Assembly: GCA_016271365.2 (NCBI GenBank)
Contig: JADMNL010000028.1
Location: 96,689,501-96,753,500, forward strand
DNA: 64,000 bases
DNA from: Neoceratodus forsteri
Lineage: Eukaryota; Chordata; Ceratodontiformes; Ceratodontidae
Direction of reading: 5' to 3'
Shown: positions 44,816 to 56,800 of the stretch, one piece after another
How the letters are laid out: the number at the start of each line of letters is the position of its first letter
Numbering within the stretch: position 1 is the stretch's first letter
Position numbers and translations under genes: made by a program
Notes under the pieces: model-generated
What the model was told of the DNA's origin: nothing
Seen by the model: the letters and a program-made list of their open reading frames with translations, nothing else
The model's database searches: none

Positions 44816-45099
44816 CAGTGGCATCCCCCAGGATGAAACCCAATTCTGCAGCATTTTGCAGCACTCTGCAGAATGCTGCAGCAGATCTACTGAATAAAAC
44901 AATGTAATTTCAATGGCAATTAGTCCCCTTTGTCATTCAGGAAAATGTGACACTGCCAGGATGAAGTGAATGCCACAGTTTCCTGCATGACAAAAGGGAC
45001 TAATTGTCATTGAAATTGCAGTGCTTTATTCAGTAGGTCTGCTGCAGCATACTGCAGAGTGCTTTAAAAGTGGATTTTATCTTGAGGGGAACACCACTG
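44816..45099. mobile_element. Mariner-type MITE
   Basis: The ends CAGTGGCATCCCCCAGGAT and (reversed) CAGTGGTGTTCCCCTCAAG are flanked by TA on both sides (44,814-44,815; 45,100-45,101), the target preference of Tc1/mariner. The whole 284 bp folds as a hairpin (AAAGGGACTAATTGTCATTGA with its complement). No coding capacity. Confidence 0.8.
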
Positions 45100-45885
45100 T
45101 ATACTTGTTTTATGAAGACAGATATCTTTTCTCATTTTAGAATTACATGAATCAGGTGCATTCTCCTTTACATCTGGGTAGAGCTAGTTTCAGACTGTGA
45201 AGATGTATTAATTGTTAATGGATAGTGCTTTAAAATGGTAGCACAATGCATGAAAATAGCAGAAAAATGCAGCCATTGAGGTTTGGCTTTTTTTTTGATG
45301 GGGGTGCAGTTGACCTCATCTGTTTAGGATTTTGGGGTCAGTGGTTTGCATTTTTGGGCCCAGATTGTTAGTGAACATACATAGCCTAAGTTCGAATCCC
45401 CTCCAGCAAACAAAATCAAATGGTGCTAAACAGTGTGCATGTCAAACTGTTCTGGGAACAGCATTGTGCACATCCCCAAATCAGTCCCGAGACCACTTGG
45501 TTGCAGGCCATCGATTCTCTCAGTTGAGCTGCTCTGTGTCCCTAGTAGCAGTCTTAAAGCTACGAGCAGGTATCTCTTTAGGTACTGGTCCAGGAGCACT
45601 AAAAACTGTACATAGCAGGGGAGCGGGTGGCAGACTGGGTTTTGTTCCTGCTGTTAATACTGTGCATGTATTTCTTTAGTACTGCGATTTGTGTTCACTT
45701 TGAATCCCTGACTGATTTCAAAATATTCAGTTTGTGTAACATTAATTAAGCCATCCTAACAGATTCCAGTACTCTTCTGTAAAACTTTTAAATGTCTTTT
45801 TAAATTGTACCTTCTTGACTATGTTTTGCCAAGTCCTGTTTTAACTTTTATGCTGAAAGACATGTCTACAAAAATAACTTTAATC
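45100..45885. other. No gene seen; weak tRNA-like SINE traces
   Basis: On the minus strand CAGCTCAACTGAGAGAAT (near 45,520) resembles an A-box arm, and AAGTTCGAATCCCC lies near 45,390 on the plus strand. They are in opposite orientations, so no single tRNA or SINE is supported. Confidence 0.3.
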
Positions 45886-45923
<38 letters not shown>

Positions 45924-45985
45924 AATCTATCTATCTATCATCTGTCTACCTGTCTACAGAATCTGTCTGTCTGTCTGCCAGTCTT
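45886..45985. repeat. (ATCT)n/(GTCT)n microsatellite
   Basis: Long CTAT run with GTCT ends. Confidence 0.95.
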
Positions 45986-45992
45986 TACCTAC

Positions 45993-46167
45993 AGTGGTGC
46001 AAGCCAGGATGCAACTCAGTAATGTTGCAAAATATTGCAGAATGTTGCAGTATACTGCTGAGAACAGTATAATTCAATGGTAATTAAGCCCTTTTGTCAT
46101 GCAGTATCTTGAGACATATCACTTACTGTAATGCAAGATACTGCATTGCATTGTGGCTGGCTTCACT
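45993..46167. mobile_element. Decayed mariner-type MITE
   Basis: Starts TACAGTGGTGCAAGCCAGGA and ends GTGGCTGGCTTCACTG. Shares GCAGAATG and CCCTTTTGTCAT words with the MITE at 44,816. It lies between two TATC microsatellites. Confidence 0.6.
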
Positions 46168-46217
46168 GTGTATGTCTGCTTTCCTGCCCATCTGTCTTGA
46201 TGGTTTTCATATACAGA

Positions 46218-46264
46218 CAGTCAGTCTGTCTGTCTATCTGCCTGTCTGTCTGTCTATCTATCTA

Positions 46265-46317
<53 letters not shown>

Positions 46318-46356
46318 ATATATCTATCTATCTTTCTCTGTGTCTGTCTATCTATG
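46218..46356. repeat. (TCTA)n/(TCTG)n microsatellite
   Basis: Uninterrupted CTAT core from about 46,264 to 46,316 with CTGT edges. Confidence 0.95.
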
Positions 46357-46749
46357 GTTTTGGTGATAAAGAGTTAACTATTAAAACACCATGTCATTAT
46401 TTTTTTTTGTAGATTTTGCAGGCAACAAGGCAAGGAAGATATGTAATTACTAGCTAGAAATGAAGAATCTTGCAATTTCTGTCACATAATTGTGGTACTT
46501 AGTAAATTGATATTGAGTATAAAGCTAATTGGAAATGTATTCATTTCGTCTAAATGTGAAAAAAATCTGAAAACTTTTAAAACGTTCAATGTCAAGAAAA
46601 CATTTATATCAGTATTCTTTAATATATATATAAATATTTTTAAAACTGTATTGAAATGCTTTTATACCAGTATCAACATTATTTTAAAATACTGATGCAT
46701 GAAAACCGTATTGCTAGAACTTATTTATACTGAAATAATTTCAAGTTTG

Positions 46750-46850
46750 TGGCCCTAACTGTTAAAAAGTTAGCCCTTACATTTTGAACTGTTAGGGTTT
46801 AAAGCATATTTTGTTTTAATGAAAGCTTGGAGTTAGGCTGATGTGGATAT
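46750..46850. repeat. Dispersed repeat Z, copy 1
   Basis: CCCTAACTGTTAAAAAGTTAG, AACTGTTAGGGTTT and AATGAAAGCTTGGAG recur in part at 38,880, 42,097 and 47,425-47,560. Confidence 0.5.
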
Positions 46851-47094
46851 GGTCTAGTGGTACAGTTTTCATGTATCAGTACATTCAAATAATATAGATG
46901 CAATTTAAAGGTACCTCAAAATAACTTCCAGTGTCAGATATCTACTAGAAACCAGACTCTATATTCTCTGTATCAGCCTAGTATGATGTCACATTAGGTT
47001 GATATGGAAAAAGTCACAACTGATTAGTCACTCGTGCAGGAAGCAGTTATGCTCTCACACTAAGTGAAAATGACAGTGACAGTATCTGTTGACT

Positions 47095-47120
47095 CTCTGT
47101 CTCTCTCTCTCTCTCTCTCA
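47095..47120. repeat. (CT)n microsatellite
   Basis: Run of CT dinucleotides. Confidence 0.9.
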
Positions 47121-47424
47121 CTCTCGCTTGCTCTCACTGTTTTATTTATACATGTTTTTTTTTTATACACGCTTACTCGCTCACACAGATTTCTGAACAA
47201 CATTATAATTGTTCAAGTCTGTCTCTGGTTAATATCAGACCCTAGCAAATACTATAAAAAATTAAAAACATAGGTAACTGTGTGACTCTTTTTTTTTTTG
47301 TATTAACACACCTTCAGTGTGCTTTGCCTTTGTAAACCAGTTTATATATAGTATCCAGAATTTGTTTAATGTTTTTTTTATGCATGGAAACCATGCAAAC
47401 AGGATATATTAATACTAACCAGAC

Positions 47425-47560
47425 ACCAAGCTTTCATTTAAAAGGAAAAAAAATAATAAATTCCTAGTCCTAACATTTTCTAAGGTTCTTTGAAAAGGTG
47501 TTACTTTAGAACCATTAGGGCTAGAAATCTGAGTTTTTAAATGAAAGTTTGGAGACGTGC
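47425..47560. mobile_element. Hairpin repeat Z, copy 2
   Basis: CCAAGCTTTCATTTAAAA and TTTTAAATGAAAGTTTGGAG are inverted ends about 125 bp apart, with CCTAGTCCTAACATTTTC and CATTAGGGCTAG inside. Confidence 0.6.
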
Positions 47561-47937
47561 ACATGGTTTGTCCTGTTGATGTAGTTTCAATGACCTGATA
47601 CACTTTAATTCACAGTGATATACAGTACATCATTTAAGCATTAAAATGTGACCATGGGTTGTGCTGCCATTAGTTAAGCTAACCTAGGTGGATCATGAGG
47701 TACCTGGTGAAGTTCCTATGCTTAGATTAACAAAGGCAACCCAGACCCTAGTGTGCCCTGATGCAATTATTAAACCAAACAGTAGTTATTTGTGTTTTAA
47801 ATGAATGTTTTTATGGCTTAAATTCAAATTGCTTGATTGTACACTAAGTTTTCCAGCTGTTAACGTATCCCTTTTAGAATGCTGTCAAGTCATCGTATTG
47901 CTTCATTTCCAGCCATTGTTTTATGTAACCTTACAGG
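47561..47937. other. No gene seen
   Basis: AT-rich, no repeat recognised. Confidence 0.4.
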
Positions 47938-48115
47938 GATGCTTGGAGGACCTCTTATGGATATGAGTGTCACCTCACATGTTCTTAGGACAAAAGCACT
48001 GTGAACCAAAGGTGAGCAGTTCTGGTGCCCTAAGGAAACAAGAGGTGACTTTATTCTGTTTTATCTATAAGAGACCCTCCTAGTGTCCCTATAAAATTAT
48101 TATAGATCGTATGAC
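47938..48115. mobile_element. Hairpin MITE Y, copy 2
   Basis: GGAGGACCTCTTATGGATATGAG, GCCCTAAGGAAACAAG and CCTAGTGTCCCTATAAAATTAT match the element at 38,588. Confidence 0.65.
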
Positions 48116-48127
48116 AAGAATCTTTTT

Positions 48128-48325
48128 ACATTACCTTTTTTTTATCTATGCAATGGTCCCTTTCCGTATGGAATGAGTGGCGCTAGCAAGATGCCCATTA
48201 CTACGGCACCGCACGTGAAACACTGTTATGAAAATAAAAGTATCTCATGTAAAACTAAAAAAAGCACTGTGATTGGTCCAGAGTATCACATGATGCTCCC
48301 ACTATCTATAGTTATATCACTGAGC
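48128..48325 (-). mobile_element. Dispersed repeat X, copy 2
   Basis: Reverse-complement relative of 37,838-38,015, immediately beside MITE Y here. Confidence 0.6.
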
Positions 48326-49414
48326 GTATTTCTACAGCTGTATTGTTAGTGGTGGGAATTAGAATTGTGCAGAATTTTCAAATTCCACTTTCCTTAGAAT
48401 TATTTCAAATTTTGGAAATTCTAAATAATTCCACAGAATCCTGTTGGAAGCAGGATTCCAAAATCCTGAAAGTGAAATTTTTTTAGCTGCCGATTAGTAA
48501 TCTGCTGTTTACACAAACCATAGAATAGCATTCCGTAGTTTATGTAAACTGCAAATTCATTTTCTGCAAACCATGGAATAATACAGTATTCTGTGGATTA
48601 TGTATTCTGCAGAATATTATTCCACAGTATATAAAGAAATGTCTAAAATTCTGCAGAATTAAGGAGGCAATTCCAATAAGCATTTCACAAGTGGAATTGC
48701 CTTTAGGCACAAATTTTGCCAGCAGAATTTCACATTCCGCCCAGCTCTTGTGGAAATGGATAGGAATACACTGGGGGATCCCACAACTTTTTTGCACAAT
48801 AAATAAAATCACTAGGGGGGCCTGTGAGGCATGCTTCCCAAATTAAAACTGAGCAATTGAATACATCACCTGGTGCACTTTTATACATTCCTGCCAACAC
48901 AACAGCAAGTCTTCCCTTTTTTAAATGTTTTGGGGTCTAAGTAACACTTGCAATTTTGCAATCTTGCCTTCCATTATCACCTCTATACATTGAGCATGCT
49001 CAAACTTTCTGGCTCTACTTCAGACCTTACAAATTACTGGACCCTTCATAATGCTGTACTAAAGCTACTAGGCTTGCAGAATCTGACATTTCATATCCAC
49101 ACTCCAGAACAGCTTTAATCGCTCCTCTGAGTTCTGGAAGGTAATTCAGGCACCATTCTCTCCTCCAACCCGGCGCCCCCTCTTCCTGTTCTGAAGATGG
49201 GTGATATCCCTATCTCGGACCCCACTGCATTCACTTCATCTTTCAATTCCTTTTTCATCTTCTGTGCCTATTTCCTCCTCTCTTCCTCTTCCTTCTCTCC
49301 CTTTCTGTCTTATTCTCTACCCTCTCACACGCCCCCTCTTCCTGTCTTACTGCACCCTTCTCTTTCTTTTCTTTCTTGCCCATTTCCTTTGCTGTTGCTC
49401 TTAAGGCCAACATG
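48326..49414. other. No gene seen
   Basis: 48.36-48.72 kb is rich in AATTCC and GGAATT words and has a hairpin GGCAATTCC...GGAATTGCC (48,666-48,702). 49.2-49.4 kb is CT-rich. Frames in the latter are low complexity. Confidence 0.4.
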
Positions 49415-49419
49415 CTAAA

Positions 49420-52400
49420 GGGAGGAGGCAAGATGGCTGCACACTGAGCAGCTACTTGCAGAGGCTCGGTTTGAGCCTAGCATTTTCCTCACTACACCTT
49501 GCTTTTTAAGAAATTATGGGCGATTACAGGAGAGAAGTTCTTTAACTGTCTCTGGAGCTGTTCCCTCACTTGGAGTTGGTGTTTTTAACTTTTGTTAATT
49601 AAGTAAGGCATTTGGTTTAGGACTTTTAGAGTGAGTTAGGGATTTTATAGTGAGTGAGAGTGAGGAGTTAGCTTTTTTATTTTTTGAGTTAGGTGGAGTA
49701 CTTATGTACCTCTGTTTCTTATGTTCCCACGTTGAAAAAGATGCTATCAGTTGCCTGGACTTCCATTTGGTGTGTTGAGAGAGAGAGATGTCATCTGCTA
49801 CCCGAATTTCCATCTTGTGTGTGTGGTGAGAGACACTGTTTGCTGCTCAAATCTCTATCCAGTGCAGAAGTCAATGAGAGATTTGTTTGTGCCTGTTCCA
49901 GATTCGTAGCCTGTGACCATGCTTTCTGGTTCCTGACTATCCTGGGACATCGTCGTGGCACTCTGAAAAGAGCGGGACCTTCAACTTCTTCACCTGGCCC
50001 ATCAGGTCTGTGGGGTGTTCAAGTGGTTGTTTCCTTTTGAAGGATCTTGCTCCACGGGAGAGTGTGGAACTGAATTCTGGCCTTTGTGTATGCCTTTTGC
50101 TGGTGGTCTGGTGAGGTGATCAGACTTCGGACTTGCGGGGACTGTCGGGGTGGTGGTTTGGTTGCCTGTGAGAGAGGCACTCCCTTTCCTCCTTTAAACC
50201 TGGTGAGTTATTTCATCCACCCATACTTCTGTGTGGCATGAGAAGCAAGTGATCCATCTTTAAAAGCAATTGATTTTTGGGCTGCTCACTCTCATCTCGG
50301 AGAACTTATTGTTCCATATTGTTGGCTAGTGACTAATCTGGGGAGAGTGAGAGACTCCCCTGATCTGGGGAAGGATTTTTTCCCTAACTGACTATCTTTG
50401 CTGATGAACACCTTTTGGCATAGTCACCTTTTGCCATTGTGGGGAGTATGAAGCTTATCTCCCCCTGCCTCCAGCTGCTGTGACTAGTGAGAGAAGGCAC
50501 TACAGACTGGTGAGTTCTGGGCTTTCATTACTTCCCAGAAATTAATTGACTAAAATCATATACTTTTGTGATAACATTTTGGACTTTATCTTGGGCAACA
50601 TTGACATTTGAAGCACTCCTATCTATCTCCTGTAGTTACAGTTTCTTTAAGTTTTAATTTTGAGTGGGTGGGGGGTTGGGGTGTGTGTGAAATTGTATTT
50701 ATTGGAGTTTTTTTGTTTGTATTTGTTTAGTTTGAATGGTAAGATGTATGATTGATGTGTATGTGTGGGTTTAAAATTGTTTAATTTGAGGGTGTGGGGG
50801 TGTGAGTGGAGTGTGCTGTCGTGCTCGTAACATCTAGTGCATCTTAATTGTTGAATGTTTAATTGGGGTTCTTTGGTCAGATTAGATTGTCCTGGTGGAG
50901 ATGTGTTTGAGCCGTGGCCCAGTGAGAATTACTTATGCTGCTTCGTTGCTTCATGACCTCTTGCCCCTTTATCATCCTCCCAGTCTCTGCTACTGCAGCT
51001 AGACACTGCAGGGAGGTCGAGATTACTAGGAGGCGGTTGGTTCAGCAGCGGCAGAGGGCAGCTGAAGAGGGAGTGTTGAGTAGCATTGAGGTTGTGCAGT
51101 ACAGGAGATGCCTTGGGTTTAAATGGAGCCTAGGGAGAAGCCAGGCGTGTTTGGTCCCTGTGCCCAGGGATCCCACTGGATCGAGTGGGCAGGTAGCTAG
51201 AGGACTAGTTGCTTCCTCTAATTCTCTTCGGGCAGTGCAATGCAATGCCAGGTCGATTAGGAACAAGAATGCTATTTTTGTGAACTTGATTTCCTCTGTT
51301 GACCTGGCTTGCATTATGGAGACCTGTCTGGGTGATGATGCTGGCTGGTTCTAGAGGCCGCCTTCCCTGCCGGGTATTCCATAGCGCCTTGCCCGAGGAA
51401 GGATCGCAGGAGTGGGGGTGTGGCCATCATATTTAGAGCCAGCCTAGGCTTTATGGTGCACCCAGTTGGTAGCACCCAATCATTTGAGTACATGGCCGTG
51501 CGTGGGGTTCAGGTGCAGGTTGCAGGATTCTTCTCATTTACCACCCTCCTGGGTCGGGAGGAGGATTCCTCCCGGAGGTGTCGGTCTTCATCACCGACCA
51601 AGTGTTGGAGTCCCCCAGGTGTTTAATCTTGGGGGACTTCAATGTATGGATCGACGAAGAATCCTCACGTTTCGGTTATGACCTTCTCCAGCCTGATGTC
51701 TTCACTGGTCCTGACACAAGTTGTTGCTTCTGCAACCCATTAGCATGGCCACACATTCGATCTGGTGTTCCAGCTGGGTTTTGGGATTGATAACCTCAAG
51801 ACTGATCAGATCTCTTGGTCTCATCACTGCACTGTGGGGTTCATGCATGAGACACCCCCTGAAAGCCCCTCCCCTGTGGAGATGGTCAGCTACCGCCCAT
51901 TAAGGGGTTTGCACCCAGTGGGACTATTGGCACTGGCTGACCTATTTAGAGTTGAGGCGGCATGTGCGATTGGTACCGGTGAGGCGGTGGCCACCTATAA
52001 CACGGTGGTTTCCAAAGCTCTCGATGTCATCACTCCAGTCCACATACAACCCAGATCCTCTCATCTGAGATCCCCTTGGTTTGATAGGGATCTCAAGGCA
52101 ATGAAGATCAAGGGTCAGAAACTGGAGCATTGCTGGCGGAAGACCAGGCTGGAGGCTGTCAGGCTGGCCCTGCGTGCCCACTATGGTGAGTACCAGGGAG
52201 AAAACTCCCATAAGAAGGCAGAATTCCTGTCCAGGGAGATTTCTGCAGGGAAAAACAGACCTTATTAGCTTTTTTGGAATGTGGACAAGCTTCTCCATCC
52301 TGCTTGTCTACAACCGAGGAAGACTTTTTCATTCACCTTGTATGAAGAGTTTGCTTTGTTTTTCTCTGACAGACTGTCAACTATCAGGTCGGGGATTCCA

Positions 52401-54235
52401 TCAGGGAGACAACAGCTTCACAGTGGTGGGGCCGGGAGGGTCAGAAGCACTCCATCTGTCTGGGAAGAGTTTAGGCTAGTGGAGGTGTCTGAAGTGACTA
52501 AGGTGATCTTAGAGCTGAAGGACACTTATTGCGAACTGGACCTGGCCTGATGCGTTTCTTAATGGGATGCATCAAGACTGTTATCCCAGTGTTTACCAGG
52601 ATTGTCAGGTGCTCGATGGTGGAGGGGGTGTTCCCAGTGGCTCTGAAAGAAGCACTGGTGAGACCTCTCCTTAAGAAACCTTCCTTCGACCCAGACGTCC
52701 TTGCGAATTACAGTCCGATCTCCAACCTGCCTTTTTTGAGCAAGGTTGTTGAGAAGTTAGTGGCCCAACAGCTTGAGGATTGCCTGGTGTCCTCAGACAT
52801 CTATAAGCCATTTCAGTCAGGTTTTTGGGCTAGACACAGCACAGAAATGGCTCTATTTAGAGTGCATAATGATCTGCTCATGGCTAGAGATAGAGGAAAC
52901 AGGTCAGTTCTTGTGCTCCTCGATCTCCCTTCAGCATTTAACGCTGTGGACCATGTCATGCTTCTTGATCAGCTCAGTGAGTTTTGTGGACTCGCTGGTA
53001 CTGTCATCAGGTGGTTCAAGTCCTATCTGTCGGATAGGGTGCAGCAGGTAGTGATGGGGAATTTCTCCTCCCCAATGCCTCTTTCTTGTGGAGTACCACA
53101 GGGTTCAATCTTGTATCTGATATTGTTCACAGTGTACATGCTGCCCCTGGGTGAGATCATTCAACAATACAGTGTGGAGTTTCACTGCTATGCAGATGAT
53201 ACCCTACTGTATTAGTCTTTTTTGATGTGGATGTGCTTAACAACTGCCTGGCTAAAATCAATGACTGGATGGCTTCCAGCTGGCTGGGACTTAACCCAGA
53301 TAAGACGGAGTTATTGGTGATCGAGCCTGGTCATGGGCATGATGGGTTGCCACCGGGGGCTAACACAGGCTTGGTCCTGGGGTCTGCCCCACTGGTGGCT
53401 TCCCCGAGGGTGCAAAATCTAGGTGTGATCCTGGACAGTAGACTGACCTTTGAAGATCAGGTGTCATCTGTTGTTAAAAGTGGTTTTTACTACTTGTGGA
53501 ACATTGCCAGGATTAAGCCCCTTATTCCGCCTCTGATCTGCCAACCGTGGTGCACACTTTTGTCACCTACAGGCTTGACTACTGCAACTCTTTATACTTC
53601 AGGGTCATGAGAGGGACTCTCCACAGACTGCAGCTAATGCAGAATGTGGTGGCCCGGTTGCTGATGGGCCTTTCGAGGTCCAGTCATGTAACCCCAGTCC
53701 TGCATGCCCTGCACTGGCTGCCTGTCAGGTGGAGGGTCCTTTTCAAGGTGGACTTGCTCACCTATAAGGCCTTATATGGACAGGGTCCTGGCTACCTGTC
53801 AGAGCTGCTGATACCAGTGACCTCTGCTCATGCTCTCTGTTCCTCATCGAGGGGCCTCCTGGACATTCCCAGGGTTCGACTCCGGACATCGGGCAACCAT
53901 GTATTTAGTGTCATGGGGCCAACCCTGTGGAACTTGCTTCCATCTGCAGTCCGGGAGGCTCCCCTGAATGAGGTGTTCAAGCTGAGGCTGAAAGCTCACC
54001 CCTTCTGCCAGGCATTTGAAGCTGATTGACCTGTGTTCTGATCATTAGTTTAGTTTCCACAGTAACCTGAAGCACAACATTTTAGGGTTATGTCAATCCT
54101 ATTGAATTTTATTGCATAATATTTTATTGTATTTTTACTTTTTTTTTTTTTTTACTGTGTTTTTGTGTATGCTAGGCACCCTGAGCCTCAGGGAATGGGC
54201 GCCATATAAATAAAATTGCCTTGTCTTTGCTCTAA
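49420..54235 (+). mobile_element. L2-group LINE, probably full length (LINE C)
   Basis: The 5' limit is placed at GGAGGAGGCAAGATGGCTGC (49,424-49,443), a leader with a YY1-type AAGATGGC core. A 1.5-kb 5' region without long frames has imperfect repeats of GAATTTCCATCTTGTG/TGGTGAGAGA type (49,750-49,880). The degenerate endonuclease-RT follows (51.2-54.03 kb), then a short 3' UTR with GGGCGCCATATAAATAAAATTG (54,197-54,218), a tail block shared by many vertebrate L2 LINEs. Confidence 0.75.
51230..54029 (+). pseudogene. LINE C endonuclease-RT, frameshifted
   Basis: CNARSIRNKNAIFVNLISS and LACIMETCLG open the endonuclease; LILGDFNVWID (51,624) and a worn SDH region follow. RT: LANYSPISNLPFLSKVVEKLV (52,707), VLVLLDLPSAFNAVDH, CGVPQGSILYL and YADDTLLY (53,190-53,214), then a stop/frameshift; INDWMASSWLGLNPDKTELL, VQNLGVILDSRLTF, then RLDYCNSLYF, LQLMQNVVARLLMG, VLHALHWLPVRWRV and LWNLLPSAVREAP to the stop at 54,027-54,029. 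At least six frame changes make it inactive. RLDYCNSL and ALHWLPV are typical of L2-group RTs. Confidence 0.9.
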
Positions 54236-54239
54236 ATCT

Positions 54240-55720
54240 GCAAAAGGGTGGTAGCCCTGATGGGCTTGACTCCAGACTCCTGTACCTCTCTGCTCAAGGC
54301 ATTGCCTTCCCTATTACCTATGACCTCAGCCTCTCTTTCTCCTTATCCTGTTTCCTTAAGTCTTTGAAGTTGACTACTGTCATTACCCTTCCTAAAAGGG
54401 ATACGCACTCTTCCCCTAGTAACTTCCATCCTATATCTCTCCTCCTCACAGTGGCTAAACTCTAGAAACACCTTGTTCTCTCCCAACTCTCTCCTTTTCT
54501 TGACTCAGCCTTCTTCTTCACTCCTTTCCAGTCTGACTTTAGAAGGTCATACTCTGCCTCCAGTCTCATCCTGCTTGCTGACACTGTTCGCTCTGGGATA
54601 GATCAGGCCTTGTTACCTCCATCATTTTTGTTGATTTAGCCAAAGCTTTTGACACTGCTGCCCACCCCATTCTCCTGGACAAGCTTCAGGCAGCTGAAGT
54701 CTCTTCCTCCTCAGTTGAATGGTTCCACTCCTTCTTTGAGGGCAGGTCACAAGTTATCCATATTGGAGACTTCCTTTCCCCTCCAGTCAGCTCAGGAATC
54801 CCCCAAGGGTCTGTCCTGGGCCCAATTCTTTCCTCCATTTTTCTAAATGTCCTCCAAACTGCCTGCTGTTCTGCGTTTATTCATATGTATGCAGATGATA
54901 TGGTACTCTTTACCTCTGGTTCCTCTGCCCCTCATCTCACAAACCAGCTCCAACTGGACTTTAGCAACATGCAGCTCTGGTTCTGAGAAAATCAGTTATT
55001 CCGCAATGCAAAGAAAGCAATCTCCATGACTTTTGTCACCAAGCAGAGGCTTACTAGAGTTTCCCTCCTTTCATGCCTTTGACGTCTCCTCCTTCAAGTA
55101 CTTCAGGGTTTGGCTGGATCGCCATCTTGATTTTTCTGCTCATGTGGATGTTATCCACAAGAGGCTCCACTCCAAACTTGGAGCACTTTACAGAAACAAG
55201 AGAAGCATTCCACTTCCTGCATGCAGAGAAATCCTCACTGAGATGATTCTCCCAATTTTCAACCATGGAGATGTTGTCTACAGTGCTGCTCCTCAGTCCA
55301 TTTCAGCTAGACTGGTCCCCCTCTTTTGCTCTTTCTGTCCATTTGCCCTTGACAAACCACCTGCATACTCACCACTGTTCTTTGTATACCTCCCTGCATC
55401 TTCCATCTTGCTGCCAGGTGCCTTACCCACTATGCCTCCTTCATCTCCAAGTTTTGGTTGGGCTACCTCCCCTCATATCTTGCTTCTCTCCCCTCTTTCC
55501 CCCCTTCTACCTCTTACTCCCTTCACAATGCTTGCTTTTGCTCTCCTGCTCTCCCACTAATGATATCTACTGCTGGCCAAGCTGCCTTCTCTTTCCACTT
55601 CCTTAAACTATGGGGCTGTCTTCCACCTTCCATTCAGTCTGCTCCTTACTTTCTCATTCTGAAATCTCTCCTCTATGATTTCTCTATTCACTCCTGCTGT
55701 TAATTCTGATTTGGGGTTGA
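54240..55720 (+). pseudogene. L2-group LINE RT (L2-B), truncated
   Basis: Plus-strand fragments: GLTPDSCTSLLK, SNFHPISLL, VDLAKAFDT-like region (54,635), SSSVEWFHSFFEGRSQV, SGIPQGSVLGPILSSIFLNV (54,790), MYADDMVLFTSG (54,887), FDVSSFKYFRVWLDRHLDFSAHV (55,078), LPIFNHGDVVYSAA (55,250) and LWGCLPPSIQSAP. No endonuclease: 5' truncated just after LINE C. Multiple frameshifts. The 3' UTR is interrupted (55.75-56.54 kb) and ends at 56.80 kb. Confidence 0.85.
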
Positions 55721-55749
55721 ACTCCTGTCACCTGCCTTCCACACTGACA

Positions 55750-56545
55750 CAAGCACTGCATCTGTCCCCCAGTTCATCAGTCACTACTCCCTTCTCCTTA
55801 TATTATTGTTTTGCTGCTCCATGTAAATATACTCTGTGTTGAAATGTATATATTCAAACACCATGTATTGGTTTCTTTTTCCCTCTAGGTAAATGGGTAG
55901 CCTGTGATGTGGGTGCATGGAGAAGGGCTCTGTCCATAACAGCAACGCCTTCAGGGTGAAATACCGAATGGCGATGGGGAGGGAAGGGTGACCGGATGTG
56001 GGGTTGGGTGAATTGGGCAACAGGATGTCGCTATATGTACATGCGCATGGGAGGGGGTGAGCATGGTGACGTGGGCTGGGGCGTGGAGGGATGTGGGGGT
56101 GCAGTGGTTGCCGAGCTGTGCCGTGGCACTGGGGTTGGCCTGCGGCTGAGGTGGTGAGGACCGAGTTTGGGTCCGGTGCTGATGCGATTTTATTGTGTCT
56201 GTCTGAACCTTTATTTTCATGCTTTTGCCCACTCCCAACATGCACCCCTGGAATTGAGAATCCTTTAGTAGGGGTGTGCGGTGGGAAGCCTCAGTGTGGC
56301 GGGGCACAGCCCCATGGAAAGCATGAAAATCTAAGTCCTTGGCACCATTGTTCAGTGCACTGAGGGTGTCAGAGTGCCGAAAAGGTTTTCGCCACTCTGA
56401 CTTCGTGATAACAGTGATCGCCTTTAGGCAGTCGCTGTTATCACATGGAACCAGGTAAATGTAACTAATTCCAGGTCACCCCTGAAAAAGGGACTGTCAT
56501 GGTCTCAGCAGGCCTACCTGGTTACCAAAATTTAAATAAATAAAT
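55750..56545 (+). mobile_element. Retroposon fragment with AAATAAATAAATG tail
   Basis: GC-rich, G-rich segment (55.92-56.17 kb) followed by two strong hairpins (56,368-56,444) and a tail CCTACCTGGTTACCAAAATTTAAATAAATAAATG, similar to the tail at 59.1 kb. It separates the L2-B coding part from a 3' end of L2-B type, so it is probably nested. Confidence 0.5.
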
Positions 56546-56800
56546 GTTTAATGTTCTTCTGCCTGTTCTGCAATTTACTGTATAGTAATTCACTGTATGG
56601 CAATTTTTAAGCATTCTTGTAACTGAATATTTTGTTATACTTATTCCATATTATTGTATTATTCTTATTCATTGTACTTTGTATCTGTTATGTTCTCTTC
56701 TTTTCCTTCTGTCACCAGGACGCATCTGGAAACAAGCTGATATCAGCTTGGTATGACTTTCCTAGTAAAACTTTTGAAATAAATAAGTAAATAAATAAAC
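56546..56800 (+). mobile_element. L2-B 3' UTR and tail
   Basis: AT-rich UTR ending CACCAGGACGCATCTGGAAACAAGC, then TATGACTTTCCTAGTAAAACTT and AAATAAATAAGTAAATAAATAA. Same end as at 4,130-4,277. Confidence 0.65.

Noticed and set aside
55784..56307. Overlapping 153- and 118-codon minus-strand frames rich in Pro/His/Ser
   Set aside because: They come from G-rich retroposon DNA read in reverse; low complexity and no family signature.
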